Shown here piece after piece: positions 20,680-29,026 of a DNA stretch of 64,000 nt. Each line of letters opens with the position of its first letter. Positions within the stretch are counted from its first letter, which is position 1. Below the pieces are notes generated by a model. The model had not been told where the DNA came from, made no database searches, and worked only from the letters and a program-made list of their open reading frames with translations. The stretch comes from Cupriavidus gilardii (lineage in GTDB: Bacteria > Pseudomonadota > Gammaproteobacteria > Burkholderiales > Burkholderiaceae): assembly GCF_008801915.1 (NCBI RefSeq), contig NZ_VZOV01000002.1, forward strand, positions 496,001-560,000, in the 5' to 3' direction. The position numbers and the translations under genes are program-made.

Positions 20680-21504
20680 TCATGCCGGGCCATTGGCGAT
20701 CAACGCCGTATGCGCGCCCTGCGCGACGGCGACGATCGGTGTGCGCAGCGCGCGCGAACAGTGGGCGGGCGTCAGGATCTGGTCCGCCGGGCCGTGCAGG
20801 CATTGGCCGTCCTCGGCCATCAGCAGCGCATGCGTGGCATAGCGGCGCGCCAGGTTCAGGTCGTGCAGGATCAGCATCGCGGCATGGCGCCCGGCTTGCG
20901 TCAGGCGCGCCAGCGTGTCCAGCACCAGGATCTGATGGCGCAGGTCCAGGTGCGCCAGCGGTTCGTCGAGCAGCAGCAGCGGCGCCTGCTGCGCCAGCAC
21001 CGCGGCCAGCGACACGCGCTGGCGCTCGCCGCCGGACAGCGTCAGCACATCGCGGCCTGCCAGGCCCGCCAGATCGAGGGCTGCCAGCAGGTCCGCCACC
21101 ACCGCATCGTCGTCGCGGCCGCTCCAGCCCCATCCCGACAGATGCGGATGGCGGCCGACCGCGACCGCGTCGTGCACCGACATCGAGAACGTATCGTGAA
21201 TGGCCTGCGGCAGATAGGCGCGCTGTCTGGCCAATATCTCGGGGCGCCGGCGCGCCAGCGCGGCGAGCGGCTCGTCGTCGAGCCGAACGTCGCCCCGCTC
21301 GGCTTCGCGCAGCCCGGCCAGCACCGCCATCAGCGTCGATTTGCCGACGCCATTGGGGCCAAGCACGCACCACAGCTCGCCGGGCCGCATGGTCAGCTCG
21401 AGCGCGTCGAACAGCGTCTTGCCGCCGGCACGCAGCCTCAGGTCGCGCAGCGACAGCCGTGGGCAGGGCACGGTCGGGACGGTCCAGTCGGCAGCGGTCG
21501 TCAT
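20680..21504 (-). CDS. btuD: Cobalamin ABC transporter ATP-binding protein
   Basis: Energises corrinoid import with BtuC and BtuF. 274 residues. Walker A GPNGVGKST, Q-loop in AYLPQAIHDTF, signature LSGGERQRV, Walker B LLLLDEPLAHLD and the switch His in ILHDLNLA are all intact. FecE/BtuD-like C-terminal region. It begins 10 bp after the btuC stop and is followed 44 bp later by cobO. Confidence 0.92.
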   Translation of the reverse strand: MTTAADWTVPTVPCPRLSLRDLRLRAGGKTLFDALELTMRPGELWCVLGPNGVGKSTLMAVLAGLREAERGDVRLDDEPLAALARRRPEILARQRAYLPQAIHDTFSMSVHDAVAVGRHPHLSGWGWSGRDDDAVVADLLAALDLAGLAGRDVLTLSGGERQRVSLAAVLAQQAPLLLLDEPLAHLDLRHQILVLDTLARLTQAGRHAAMLILHDLNLARRYATHALLMAEDGQCLHGPADQILTPAHCSRALRTPIVAVAQGAHTALIANGPA

Positions 21505-21514
21505 TGCGGATCCT

Positions 21515-22609
21515 TCATCGCGGCCGGCGCAGCAGCAGGAACAGGAAGGTCGGCACGCCCAGCAGCGCGGTGATCACGCCGACCGGCAATTGCGCCGGCG
21601 CGATCGCGGTGCGCGCGATCAGGTCCGCCGCCATCAGCAGCGTGCCGCCCAGCAGCGCCGCCGCCGGCAGCAGCAGGCGCTGGTCGTTGCCCCACGCCAG
21701 CCGCACCAGATGCGGCACCACCAGGCCGACGAAGCCGATCGAACCGGCGGTCGTGATCGACGCCGCGATCGCCAGCGACGCCACCAGGTAAGCCGACAGC
21801 CGTACCCGGCCGACGCGCACGCCCAGCGATCGGGCCACGGTCTCGCCGAGCAGCATCACGTTCAGCGCGCGCGCCATCGGCAGCGTCAGCAGCAGCGCCA
21901 GCACCAGCGTGCCGAGCGCGAGCCCGTAGCTGGCGGTGCCGCCAAGATCGCCGGTCAGCCAGAACAGCATGCCGCGCAAGCGGGCCTCGGGCGCGATGCT
22001 CAGGATCAGCGTGATCACCGCACCCCAGCCGGCGGCCAGGATCACGCCGGTCAGCAGCAGCCGCGAGCCCGCTTCATGATGGCCGCCCTGGACCTGCGGA
22101 TGCAGCAGATCGCGCCGCGCCAGCGTGGCGACCAGCACCATCGACATCAGCGCGCCGCCGGCGGCGCCGGCCTGCACGGTCCACAGCGGCGCCAGCGCCA
22201 GCATCGCCAGCAACGCGCCGGTGGCCGCGCCGCCCGACACGCCCAGCACATAGGGCTCGGCCAGCGGATTGCGCAGCAGCACCTGCATCAGCGCGCCGGA
22301 CAGCGCCAGCAGGCCGCCGCAGGCGAACGCCGCCGCGGCGCGCGGCAGCCGCAACTCGCGCACGATGGCGGCCGCGGTCTGGTCGGCCGCGCCGTGCTTG
22401 CCCGATACATCGGTCAGCCCGAACAGCGCGTGCCAGACCTCGCTCGGCGACAGGCCGACACTGCCGACCGCCAGCGACAGCAGGAACACTGCCACGGCAG
22501 CGCCGGCCAGCAGCGTGCAGACGGCCAGCGCGCGCCGCATCTCAGCGGCGCCGCGCATCGCCGTGCCCGCCGTCTTGCCCGCCGTCGCCGAGGCCGCCGT
22601 CCGCATCAT
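21515..22609 (-). CDS. btuC: Cobalamin ABC transporter permease (FecCD family)
   Basis: Membrane channel of the corrinoid importer. 364 residues with about nine or ten hydrophobic helices. FecCD-family motifs include RLPRAAAAFACGGLLALSGALMQ-type sequence near residue 90, NPLAEPYVLGVSGGAATGA, and the EAA-like coupling helix region with GFVGLVVPHLVRL. The N-terminal 24 residues before the first helix are Ala/Thr-rich. It lies 24 bp downstream of btuB; substrate is assigned from its position among cob genes. Confidence 0.92.
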   Translation of the reverse strand: MMRTAASATAGKTAGTAMRGAAEMRRALAVCTLLAGAAVAVFLLSLAVGSVGLSPSEVWHALFGLTDVSGKHGAADQTAAAIVRELRLPRAAAAFACGGLLALSGALMQVLLRNPLAEPYVLGVSGGAATGALLAMLALAPLWTVQAGAAGGALMSMVLVATLARRDLLHPQVQGGHHEAGSRLLLTGVILAAGWGAVITLILSIAPEARLRGMLFWLTGDLGGTASYGLALGTLVLALLLTLPMARALNVMLLGETVARSLGVRVGRVRLSAYLVASLAIAASITTAGSIGFVGLVVPHLVRLAWGNDQRLLLPAAALLGGTLLMAADLIARTAIAPAQLPVGVITALLGVPTFLFLLLRRPR

Positions 22610-22633
22610 GGTCGCTGGTCTGCGCGATGCCGC

Positions 22634-24595
22634 TCAGCGCTGGCGCCAGCCGAGCGTGATGAAGCCGGCCCGGCCCTGCGTGTTGTAGGGGTAGGCCAGC
22701 TGGTAGTCCTTGTCGAACAGATTCTCGACGCGGGCGGCGATGAACCATTGCTTGTCGATGTTGTAGCGCGCGTTGAGGTTGACGATACCGTATCCGCCCA
22801 GCGTGCGCGAGCCGCTGTCCCGGCGCGACGACGACACGATCCACTGGCCGCCGAAGCGCCAGTTCCCGACATCGCGGCCCAGGTCGAGCGCCGCATACCG
22901 CCGCGCGCGCCGCATCAGCTGCGTGCCGGTCTGCTCGTCGACCGGGTTCTGCATCGTGACGCTGGCGGTCACGTCGGTGCCGAGCAGCCGCGCGCGCCAC
23001 GACGCCTCGACGCCCTCGACCTTGGCGCTGCTGACGTTCTGCGCCAGAAACATGCCGTTCGGCTGCAGCGCCGACGTGATCAGGTTGTCGTACTGCGTGC
23101 GGAAGGCCGTCACGCGCAGCAGGCCCGCGCCCTTGCTGTCGTACTGCGCGCCGATCTCGACCGAGCGCGCCCGCTCGGGCTGCAGGTTCGGCTGGCCATA
23201 GTTCGGGTAGTACAGCTCGTTGAAGGTCGGCGCGCGGAACGCATTGCTGGCGTTGGCCAGCAGCTTGAACTGCTCGGTCACGTAGTAGCCGTAGCCGGCG
23301 AAATAGCTGCCCTTGTCGCCGAAATCCGAATAGTGGTCGTTGCGCAGGTTCAGCTGCAGCTGATGCTTGCCGATGCGGCCGTCGTAGCCGCCGAACACCG
23401 ACACCACGTTGCGGCCGGGCGCGCCATACGAGTTCGAGTCGAACTGCTGCTGCAGATATTCGGTGCCGAACATCAGCTGATGGCCCTTGGCGAGCGCGTA
23501 TTCGTTCTGCCAGGTGAACTGGCGCGTGCGCGTCTTGAAGCGGCTGTCGAACACGCCGTTCAGCCAGTTGTCGCTGTCGTCCTCGCTCTGCGCGACCTTG
23601 AAGCGCGTGGTCCAGTCCGGGGCGAGCTTGCCGTTGACGAAGGCGGACAGCGTATAGAGCTCGCTGTCGCTGCGCCAGTCGTCGGTGGGCCGGCCGAACG
23701 TGCTGTCGTAGGACAGCTTGCTCTTGCTGTAGTAGGCCGCGACGCCCGCCTCCCAGTCCGGCGCGAAGCGATGCTTGACCTGGCCGGAGACGCTCTTGTT
23801 CTCGTACGGGTTGTCGTTCGGATTGGCGCGCGGCTGCAGGCGCGTGTTCACCGCCGAGAAGCCGTCGGTCTTGAAGATCGAGCCGGTCAGGTTGAACGAG
23901 GTATCGCCGACCTGGCCGCCGTAGCCGACCGTCGCGCGGCGCGTATTGTCGCTGCCGTATTCGACCTGGGCGTTGGCGGCGGGCGGCTTGCCGGCTCCGC
24001 TCCTGGTGAAGATCTGCACCACGCCGCCGATCGCGTCGGAGCCGTACAGCGCCGATACGTTGCCGCGCACGATCTCGATGCGGTCGATCTCGTCGGGCAG
24101 GATATTGGCCAGTTGCGCGGTGCCGCTGCTGGCCGAGGCGATGCGCACGCCGTCGATCAGGATCAGCGTCTGGTTCGAATTGGCGCCGCGCATGAACAGC
24201 GTGGTGTTGGCGCCCATGCCGCCGGTGGCGGCCAGTTCCACGCCCGCCTGCGTGCGCAGCAGCGAACGCAGGTCCGGTGCCTGGCTGTTGGCGATCTCCT
24301 GCTGCGTGATCACGGTGGTATGGGGCAGCGCCTCGTCCAGCGGCTGCGCGGTGCGCGTGGCGCTGACGACGACCGGGCTCAGCGTGGCGTCCGACGACGG
24401 CGGGGACTGCTGCGCCAGCGCGGGCCACGCGCACAGCGTGGCGGCGGACAGCAGCGCGGCCTGCGCCGGGGAGCGGACGGCGGCGCGCGCAATATCGCGG
24501 GCAGTATCGACGGCAAGGGCTTGGGCGCGGACGCGCGCGGTCGGGCGCGGGGCTGGCAGTGCCAGGCGACGCGACCTCGAAGACGATGAAAGCAT
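22634..24595 (-). CDS. btuB: TonB-dependent vitamin B12 receptor
   Basis: Outer-membrane active transporter for corrinoids. 653 residues. A long basic N-terminus leads to a signal core around residues 46-61 (LLSAATLCAWPALA). The plug domain (ITQQEIANSQAPDLRSLLRT, MRGANSNQTLILIDGVRI, IVRGNVSALYGSDAIGGVVQ) is followed by a 22-strand-type barrel with ERARSVEIGAQY and a C-terminal GFITLGWRQR. A cobalamin riboswitch lies upstream, so expression should fall when B12 is plentiful. It heads the btuB-btuC-btuD-cobO-cobT-cobS-cobC run. Confidence 0.95.
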   Translation of the reverse strand: MLSSSSRSRRLALPAPRPTARVRAQALAVDTARDIARAAVRSPAQAALLSAATLCAWPALAQQSPPSSDATLSPVVVSATRTAQPLDEALPHTTVITQQEIANSQAPDLRSLLRTQAGVELAATGGMGANTTLFMRGANSNQTLILIDGVRIASASSGTAQLANILPDEIDRIEIVRGNVSALYGSDAIGGVVQIFTRSGAGKPPAANAQVEYGSDNTRRATVGYGGQVGDTSFNLTGSIFKTDGFSAVNTRLQPRANPNDNPYENKSVSGQVKHRFAPDWEAGVAAYYSKSKLSYDSTFGRPTDDWRSDSELYTLSAFVNGKLAPDWTTRFKVAQSEDDSDNWLNGVFDSRFKTRTRQFTWQNEYALAKGHQLMFGTEYLQQQFDSNSYGAPGRNVVSVFGGYDGRIGKHQLQLNLRNDHYSDFGDKGSYFAGYGYYVTEQFKLLANASNAFRAPTFNELYYPNYGQPNLQPERARSVEIGAQYDSKGAGLLRVTAFRTQYDNLITSALQPNGMFLAQNVSSAKVEGVEASWRARLLGTDVTASVTMQNPVDEQTGTQLMRRARRYAALDLGRDVGNWRFGGQWIVSSSRRDSGSRTLGGYGIVNLNARYNIDKQWFIAARVENLFDKDYQLAYPYNTQGRAGFITLGWRQR

Positions 24596-24689
24596 GGTGC
24601 TCGAGCGGAAGTGAAAGCCTGGCCCGTTCCCCCGCGGACCGTCTGGCGGTGAGGCTGCGCGAGCGCGATGGCGGCCGGCATGCCCGCAT

Positions 24690-24945
24690 CCAGGCCGGTA
24701 TCCGGGCTGGCGATCGGCACCGTCCGCCTTCCCGGAACCATCGGTCCAGTGGCATTGTGGGACGGTGAGGCGAGGCCGGCGGGCATGGAGACGATCGTGC
24801 CGATCGGCTCGGGCGCGGCGGCGATCGCAATCGCTTACCGTTGCGGGGGCAGCACAGGTTGGACCGGCATCGCGCGGCGGCGTGGCGGACTCCCTGTTTC
24901 CCGTTTAACTGCGATCCGATGGGGACGGGATCGCGAGCACCTGAA
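24690..24945 (-). ncRNA. Cobalamin (AdoCbl) riboswitch upstream of btuB
   Basis: Read on the minus strand, the conserved blocks occur in the expected order. First AGTTAAACGGGAAACAGGGA (24891-24910), then GCTGCCCCCGCAACGGTAAG (24834-24853), then GCCACTGG (24746-24753), then GGTTCCGGGAAGGCGG (24725-24740). Last is the B12 box, GCCAGCCCGGATACCGGCCT, around 24692-24711. The roughly 250-nt span is typical of the class. The distance of about 95 nt to the btuB ATG, without a clear U-tract terminator, suggests control at the ribosome-binding site; that mode is inference. Confidence 0.93.
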
Positions 24946-25128
24946 AACGCGCGTGAGTGTAGGCAGTTTGACGGCCCCCGTCAAATCGGCGGCGCCCGCG
25001 GCCCATTGCGCCGCCGCGTGCCCCTGCGCGGCAGTCATTGCGGCCATTGACCGACGATCGATGCAACTTCGAGGGGAATGCACGGTCACAATCGCTTCCC
25101 GCAGTGATGACGCGGATCATGCATCGGC

Positions 25129-25134
25129 TAGAAT
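25129..25134 (+). promoter_or_regulatory. Candidate -10 element of the zapB-like/zapA operon
   Basis: TAGAAT lies 35 bp upstream of the ZapB-like ATG. The -35 region is weak (TGATGA at 25105-25110, 18-bp spacing). Confidence 0.4.
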
Positions 25135-25168
25135 CCCGTTACCTGACACCCTGAGACACGACAGGCCC

Positions 25169-25504
25169 ATGCTGACCGAACTCGAACAACTGGCCGCCAA
25201 GATCGGCCGCGTGCTGCACCACGCGGATACGCTGGCGGCGGAAAACCAGCGGCTGCGCGAGGAGATCGAACGCCTGCAGGCGGAGGCCGCGCAGCTGCGC
25301 AGCGATCGCGAAGCGATGGCTGCCGATCGCGAACTGCTGAACATCAAGATCGAGGAGGCGCAGTTGCGCATCCAGTCGATCCTGGACAAGCTGCCCACGG
25401 CCACCGATGCGCGCCAGCTGGATCTGCTCGACGAAGGGGAGCTTCCCGCCGAGCGCATCCAGGGAGAACCGCGCGGCGCCCAGCCTTCCGGAGAACACGC
25501 ATGA
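25169..25504 (+). CDS. ZapB-like coiled-coil protein (TIGR02449-like)
   Basis: A 111-residue protein whose first 75 residues form a continuous heptad-rich coiled coil (LEQLAAKIGRVLHHADTLAA, ENQRLREEIERLQAEAAQLR). A short acidic, Pro-containing tail follows. It overlaps the zapA start by four bases (ATGA). Small coiled-coil proteins in this place are annotated as ZapB/TIGR02449-like in betaproteobacteria and are thought to act at the division ring with ZapA. The assignment rests on structure and position, not on a diagnostic motif. Confidence 0.8.
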   Translation: MLTELEQLAAKIGRVLHHADTLAAENQRLREEIERLQAEAAQLRSDREAMAADRELLNIKIEEAQLRIQSILDKLPTATDARQLDLLDEGELPAERIQGEPRGAQPSGEHA

Positions 25505-25905
25505 GCGGCAACAAGCAAGTCGAAGTCCATATCGCGGGGCAGCCTTACCGCTTCGCGATCGCCCCCGAGAACGAGGCCGCGCTGCTCGAAGCGGTGGCGC
25601 TGGTCGACGACCAGATGACGCGGATCAAGTCCGGCGCTTCCACCAAGGGCGTCGAACGGGTCGCGGTAATGGCCGCGATCAGCATCGCGTCGGATCTGCT
25701 CGCGCTCAAGCGCAAGCAGCAGGAGGACGGCGCGATCCCCGTGGACGCGGTGCGCGCCCGCATCCGCGAGCTGAACGAGCGCGCCGACGAGGCGCTGCGC
25801 CAGTACGCGCATGTCGGCACCAGCATGGTCGGCGGCATCGGCAATCCCGCCGGCAGCCCCGCCGGCAGCCCCGCCGGCAGCCCCGTTTCGCCGACGCAAT
25901 CGTGA
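25501..25905 (+). CDS. zapA: Cell division protein ZapA
   Basis: Stabilises FtsZ filaments at midcell. 134 residues. The ZapA head is clear (KQVEVHIAGQPYRFAIAPEN, LLEAVALVDDQMTRIKSG, VAVMAAISIASDLLALKR) and is followed by a helical tail. The C-terminus has a GSPA repeat tail encoded by a 12-bp minisatellite, beyond the usual family end. 6S RNA follows downstream, the arrangement also known from enterobacteria. Confidence 0.93.
   Translation: MSGNKQVEVHIAGQPYRFAIAPENEAALLEAVALVDDQMTRIKSGASTKGVERVAVMAAISIASDLLALKRKQQEDGAIPVDAVRARIRELNERADEALRQYAHVGTSMVGGIGNPAGSPAGSPAGSPVSPTQS
25849..25884. repeat. 12-bp minisatellite in the 3' end of zapA
   Basis: Three perfect copies of GCCGGCAGCCCC encode the AGSP repeats of the ZapA tail. 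Confidence 0.9.
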
Positions 25906-26042
25906 CCCCTTGAATTGCCCCGGCGGACCCGCATATGGTTCCTTGTGCAAGGGCCTTCACCATGGCGATATAGCGCGATATGGGCGATGTGAAGACCGTG
26001 CCGCGCATGCCACGCAAAATGTAACGACAAGCCGGGACACGC

Positions 26043-26071
26043 TTGGTATGCGAGAAACCCCGGTGTATAGT
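26043..26071 (+). promoter_or_regulatory. Strong sigma-70 promoter upstream of 6S RNA
   Basis: TTGGTA (26043-26048), a 17-bp spacer and TATAGT (26066-26071) make one of the best housekeeping promoters in the window. Transcription should begin near 26078. The 6S core starts about 147 nt later, so either a long precursor is made or a separate leader RNA exists. Confidence 0.75.
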
Positions 26072-26078
26072 GGAGCCA

Positions 26079-26220
26079 CTGCACGGGGGTACCAAGGTGC
26101 AGAAACATGGTCGGGTTATCGCGCCCGGCCGCCGTTCTCCTCCCATCCTGGTTAGAAACGGCAAACGTCTGACCTCCCCCGGACTTCGAGTCCGGGTCAA
26201 ACTGGATAGTCAGACGTTTG
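26079..26220 (+). ncRNA. Structured 5' leader or separate small RNA before 6S
   Basis: Three hairpins can be read. CTGCAC (26079-26084) pairs with GTGCAG (26097-26102). CAAACGTCTGAC (26162-26173) pairs perfectly with its reverse complement at 26209-26220. Nested inside, CCCGGACT (26178-26185) pairs with AGTCCGGG (26189-26196). No open frame with a ribosome site is seen. It directly precedes the 6S sequence. It could be a processed 5' precursor segment of 6S or an independent RNA. Confidence 0.5.
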
Positions 26221-26224
26221 ACAG

Positions 26225-26443
26225 TTTCCCTGCCTGGTTCGCGAAGGTCATAACTCCTTGAACCGATATGCATTGCATGGTGCGGGATGATGCCGTGTGG
26301 GCGAGCGCGTCACAGTGTTCATAGCGCAGGTCTCGAACCTGGGCTCCCTGAATAGGTGATGTACCCGAAATGCGGCTTCCGCAGCCACACTGAACCTCAC
26401 TTGGGTTCAGGATGCCGACCCAACGGCCGAGGCGGGGACCCCA
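26225..26443 (+). ncRNA. ssrS: 6S RNA
   Basis: Regulatory RNA that mimics an open promoter and sequesters sigma-70 RNA polymerase in stationary phase. The two ends pair in 6S fashion: the 5' part (TGGTTCGCGAAGG, CCTTGAACCGATATGC) resembles E. coli 6S, and the 3' part has CACACTGAACCTCACTTGGG and TTCAGGATGCCGACC. It lies downstream of zapA, as in many proteobacteria. The exact ends are estimated from the closing pairing; the total of about 215 nt is longer than the usual 180-190. Confidence 0.85.
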
Positions 26444-26446
26444 TGC

Positions 26447-26478
26447 AAGAGGCGATGGTCTTTGGACCATCGCCTCTT
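26447..26478 (+). terminator. Intrinsic terminator of the 6S RNA transcript
   Basis: A 14-bp perfect stem (arm AAGAGGCGATGGTC at 26447-26460, loop TTTG) is followed by a run of T residues. It is a textbook rho-independent terminator. Confidence 0.93.
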
Positions 26479-26618
26479 TTTTTGCCCGTGTTTTGCGCCC
26501 GCGACGCCAATGCGGGCGATGATGGCGCTTTCACGGTATGCTTGCCGCGTCGCGCCGCCGCTGCCAGGCCCTCGCCGCGTGCTCGCGATGCCGTTCCGAC
26601 CATCCAAGACGTGCGAGC

Positions 26619-27149
26619 ATGAGTCCCTCCGACAAGAAGGCGGCCACCAAAGCCGCCGACAGACCGGCCGCCGGTGCGTCCCGCGCGCGCCAGTACTGGC
26701 TGATGAAATCCGAACCCGACGAAGCCAGCATCGATACGCTGGCCGAGCAGGGGCGTCTTCCCTGGACCGGCGTGCGCAATTACCAGGCGCGCAATTTCAT
26801 GCGCGACGCGATGCGCATCGGCGACGGCGTGCTGTTCTACCACTCGTCGTGCCCGCAGCCCGGCATCGCGGGCCTCGCCGAGGTCTGCTCGACGCCCTAC
26901 CCCGATCCCACCCAGTTCGACCCCGACAGCAAGTATCACGACCCTGCGTCCAAACCCGAGCATCCGCGTTGGGAGCTGGTCGACGTCAAGTTCGTCGACA
27001 AGTGCGAGCTGATCTCGCTGGCGGCACTGCGCGAGCATCCGGAGCTGGCCGACATGGTCGTGCTGCGCCGTGGCAACCGGCTGTCGATCACGCCGGTCAC
27101 GCCGCAGGAATGGCAGTTCATCACCACGCGGCTGATGGGACGCCGCTGA
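26619..27149 (+). CDS. EVE domain-containing protein
   Basis: 176 residues. After a 24-residue Lys/Ala-rich leader, the EVE domain (YTH/PUA-like fold) runs to the end. Its landmarks are YWLMKSEPDEASIDTL, WTGVRNYQARNFMRD, MRIGDGVLFYHSS and LVDVKFVDKCELISL. EVE proteins are thought to bind modified nucleotides or RNA; no experimentally fixed role applies here. The ATG at 26619 is the only start placing a plausible N-terminus directly before the domain. It is followed 80 bp later by a TauE/SafE transporter gene on the same strand. Confidence 0.92.
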   Translation: MSPSDKKAATKAADRPAAGASRARQYWLMKSEPDEASIDTLAEQGRLPWTGVRNYQARNFMRDAMRIGDGVLFYHSSCPQPGIAGLAEVCSTPYPDPTQFDPDSKYHDPASKPEHPRWELVDVKFVDKCELISLAALREHPELADMVVLRRGNRLSITPVTPQEWQFITTRLMGRR

Positions 27150-27229
27150 ACCGCGTGCGATCCGCGCGGGCAATGCATGCGCCGCCCGCGCGATCACCAT
27201 AACGAAAAACATCACGAAGCGATCCACGC

Positions 27230-28042
27230 ATGACTCTCTCCCTGATTCCCGCGCTGCTGCTGCTCGGCGCGTTCACCGGCTTCTGCGCCGGGCTGCTCGG
27301 CGTCGGCGGCGGCATGATGATGGTGCCGTTCCTGACGCTGACTTTCAGCTGGCTGGCCTTTCCCGAAGAAGCGATCGTCCATATGGCGATCGCCACCTCG
27401 ATGTCCACGATCCTGTTCACCTCGCTGTCGTCGGTGCGTGCCCACCACAAGCAGGGCGCGGTGCGCTGGAAGATCGTATTGGCGCTGGCGCCCGGCATCC
27501 TGCTGGGCGGCATGATCGGCGGCGGCAAGGTGTTCGCCGCACTGAAGACCGGCTGGCTGTCGCTGCTGTTCGCGCTGTTCGTCGGCTTCTCGGCCTCGCA
27601 GATGCTGCGCAACCGCAAGCCGTCGCCGAGCCGGCAACTGCCGGGCTTTCCCGGCATGTTCGGCGCCGGATCGGCGATCGGCTTCCTGTCCAGCCTGGTC
27701 GGCGCCGGCGGCGGCTTCGTGTCGGTGCCGTTCATGACCTGGTGCAACGTGCCGATCCACCATGCGGTCGCCACCTCCGCCGCGCTGGGCTTTCCGATCG
27801 CGGCGGCCAGCGTGATCGGCTACGTCTGGAGCGGCTACCAGATGACCGGGCTGCCGGCCGGCTCGCTCGGCTATGTCTATCTGCCCGCGCTGGCGGTGAT
27901 CGCGATCGCCAGCGTATTGACCGCGCCGCTGGGCGCGCGCACCGCGCACCGGATGGAGGTCCGCAAGCTCAAGCGGATCTTCGCCGGCATGCTGTTCTGC
28001 CTGGCCGCCTACATGCTATGGAAGGCCTGGCAGGCATTCTGA
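27230..28042 (+). CDS. TauE/SafE (TSUP) family membrane transporter
   Basis: 270 residues with about eight hydrophobic helices in two homologous halves. Each half opens with the family Gly-rich pattern (LLGVGGGMMMVPFL near residue 23 and LVGAGGGFVSVPFM near residue 160). TSUP proteins move sulfite, sulfoacetate, taurine breakdown products or other organic anions. The substrate here is not indicated by neighbours. Confidence 0.92.
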   Translation: MTLSLIPALLLLGAFTGFCAGLLGVGGGMMMVPFLTLTFSWLAFPEEAIVHMAIATSMSTILFTSLSSVRAHHKQGAVRWKIVLALAPGILLGGMIGGGKVFAALKTGWLSLLFALFVGFSASQMLRNRKPSPSRQLPGFPGMFGAGSAIGFLSSLVGAGGGFVSVPFMTWCNVPIHHAVATSAALGFPIAAASVIGYVWSGYQMTGLPAGSLGYVYLPALAVIAIASVLTAPLGARTAHRMEVRKLKRIFAGMLFCLAAYMLWKAWQAF

Positions 28043-28169
28043 ACGAGCCGACCGCGGTGCGATGCGGGCGCCGGCTCGGTAATACGCCGATACAAGCGCC
28101 CGGCGTGGCAAGGGAACCCCACGCTGCCAGTGACCGTCTGATCACCATCACATTGTCATGGAGAACTCG

Positions 28170-28880
28170 ATGAAGCAATTGCTCGCCGCTACCCTGCTCG
28201 GCACCACCGCACTGGCCGCGTCGGCACAAGGCGGGCCGATGCCGCCCGAAGGCTGGCAGCCCCCCGCGGGCGTGCTGTCGCTGTCGGCGGAGGCCGTGGC
28301 CGAGGTGCCGACCGACGTCGTGCGCGTGACGCTGGCTGCGGAGCAGGAAGGCGCCGAGCCGTCCGCGATCTCGTCGGCGCTGTCGGCCAAGGCCCAGCAG
28401 GTGATCGAGCGCGCCAAGCGCGTATCGGGCATCCAGGCCGAATCGGGCGGCTTCACGATCTATCCGAGCACCGACCGCAACGGCCGCATCAGCACCTGGC
28501 GCGGACGCGCCGAGGTCGTCCTGCAGTCGCGCGATTTCAGCGCGGCCTCGAAGCTCGCCGGCGAGCTGGCCAGCCAGATGCAGGTACAGAACATCAGCTT
28601 CTCGCTGTCGCGCGAGGCGCGCCGGGCGGCCGAGAGCAAGCTGACCGAGCAGGCCGTCGCCGCGTTCCGCGACAAGGCGCAGACCACGACCCGGCTGTTC
28701 GGCTATGGCAGCTACACGATTCGCAGCGTGCAGGTCGGCGAGGCCGGTGCCGTGACGCCGATGCCGCGCATGTACGCCAAGGCCGCGATGGCCGCCGCCG
28801 AGGCCGCGCCGGTACCGATGGAGGGCGGCAAGGCCCAGGTCACGGTGACGGTCAATGGGTCGGTGCAGATGCTGAAGTAA
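28170..28880 (+). CDS. SIMPL domain (DUF541) periplasmic protein
   Basis: 236 residues from the ATG at 28170. This start has a GGAGA ribosome site 6 bp away, which favours it over the ATG at 28158. A signal peptide (MKQLLAATLLGTTALAASAQ) is followed by a DUF541/SIMPL domain: LSLSAEAVAEVPTDVVRVTL, the central YPSTDRNGRISTWRGRAEV, and the C-terminal QVTVTVNGSVQM. The family is periplasmic or surface-exposed (BP26/OMP28 type) and forms oligomeric rings in some species; its function is poorly known. Confidence 0.9.
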   Translation: MKQLLAATLLGTTALAASAQGGPMPPEGWQPPAGVLSLSAEAVAEVPTDVVRVTLAAEQEGAEPSAISSALSAKAQQVIERAKRVSGIQAESGGFTIYPSTDRNGRISTWRGRAEVVLQSRDFSAASKLAGELASQMQVQNISFSLSREARRAAESKLTEQAVAAFRDKAQTTTRLFGYGSYTIRSVQVGEAGAVTPMPRMYAKAAMAAAEAAPVPMEGGKAQVTVTVNGSVQMLK

Positions 28881-28980
28881 GGCGCCGCGAAGACAGGACA
28901 CCGCCCCATGGTGTTGTCCCCCTCCCTCTCAGCGGAGAAGGGAGATGGCTTCAAACGGCGCACGCATGGCGAGCATCGGC

Positions 28981-29004
28981 CCCTCTCCCGCATGCGGGAG
29001 AGGG
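28981..29004. repeat. 24-bp perfect palindrome (REP-like / bidirectional terminator)
   Basis: CCCTCTCCCGCA at 28981-28992 is followed immediately by its exact reverse complement. It sits between convergent genes. Similar GGGAGAGGG palindromes are dispersed in many proteobacterial genomes. Confidence 0.7.
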
Positions 29005-29026
29005 CGCAAGACTCCCCCAGACTCGA

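Noticed and set aside
21341-24589. Open frame of over 1000 codons on the plus strand, opposite btuC and btuB
   Set aside because: Same cause: a shadow of two well-supported genes, with a composition typical of antisense frames in high-GC DNA.
26162-26220. tRNA or tRNA-like structure
   Set aside because: The nested hairpins lack the T-loop consensus, an anticodon arm and a CCA-compatible acceptor stem.
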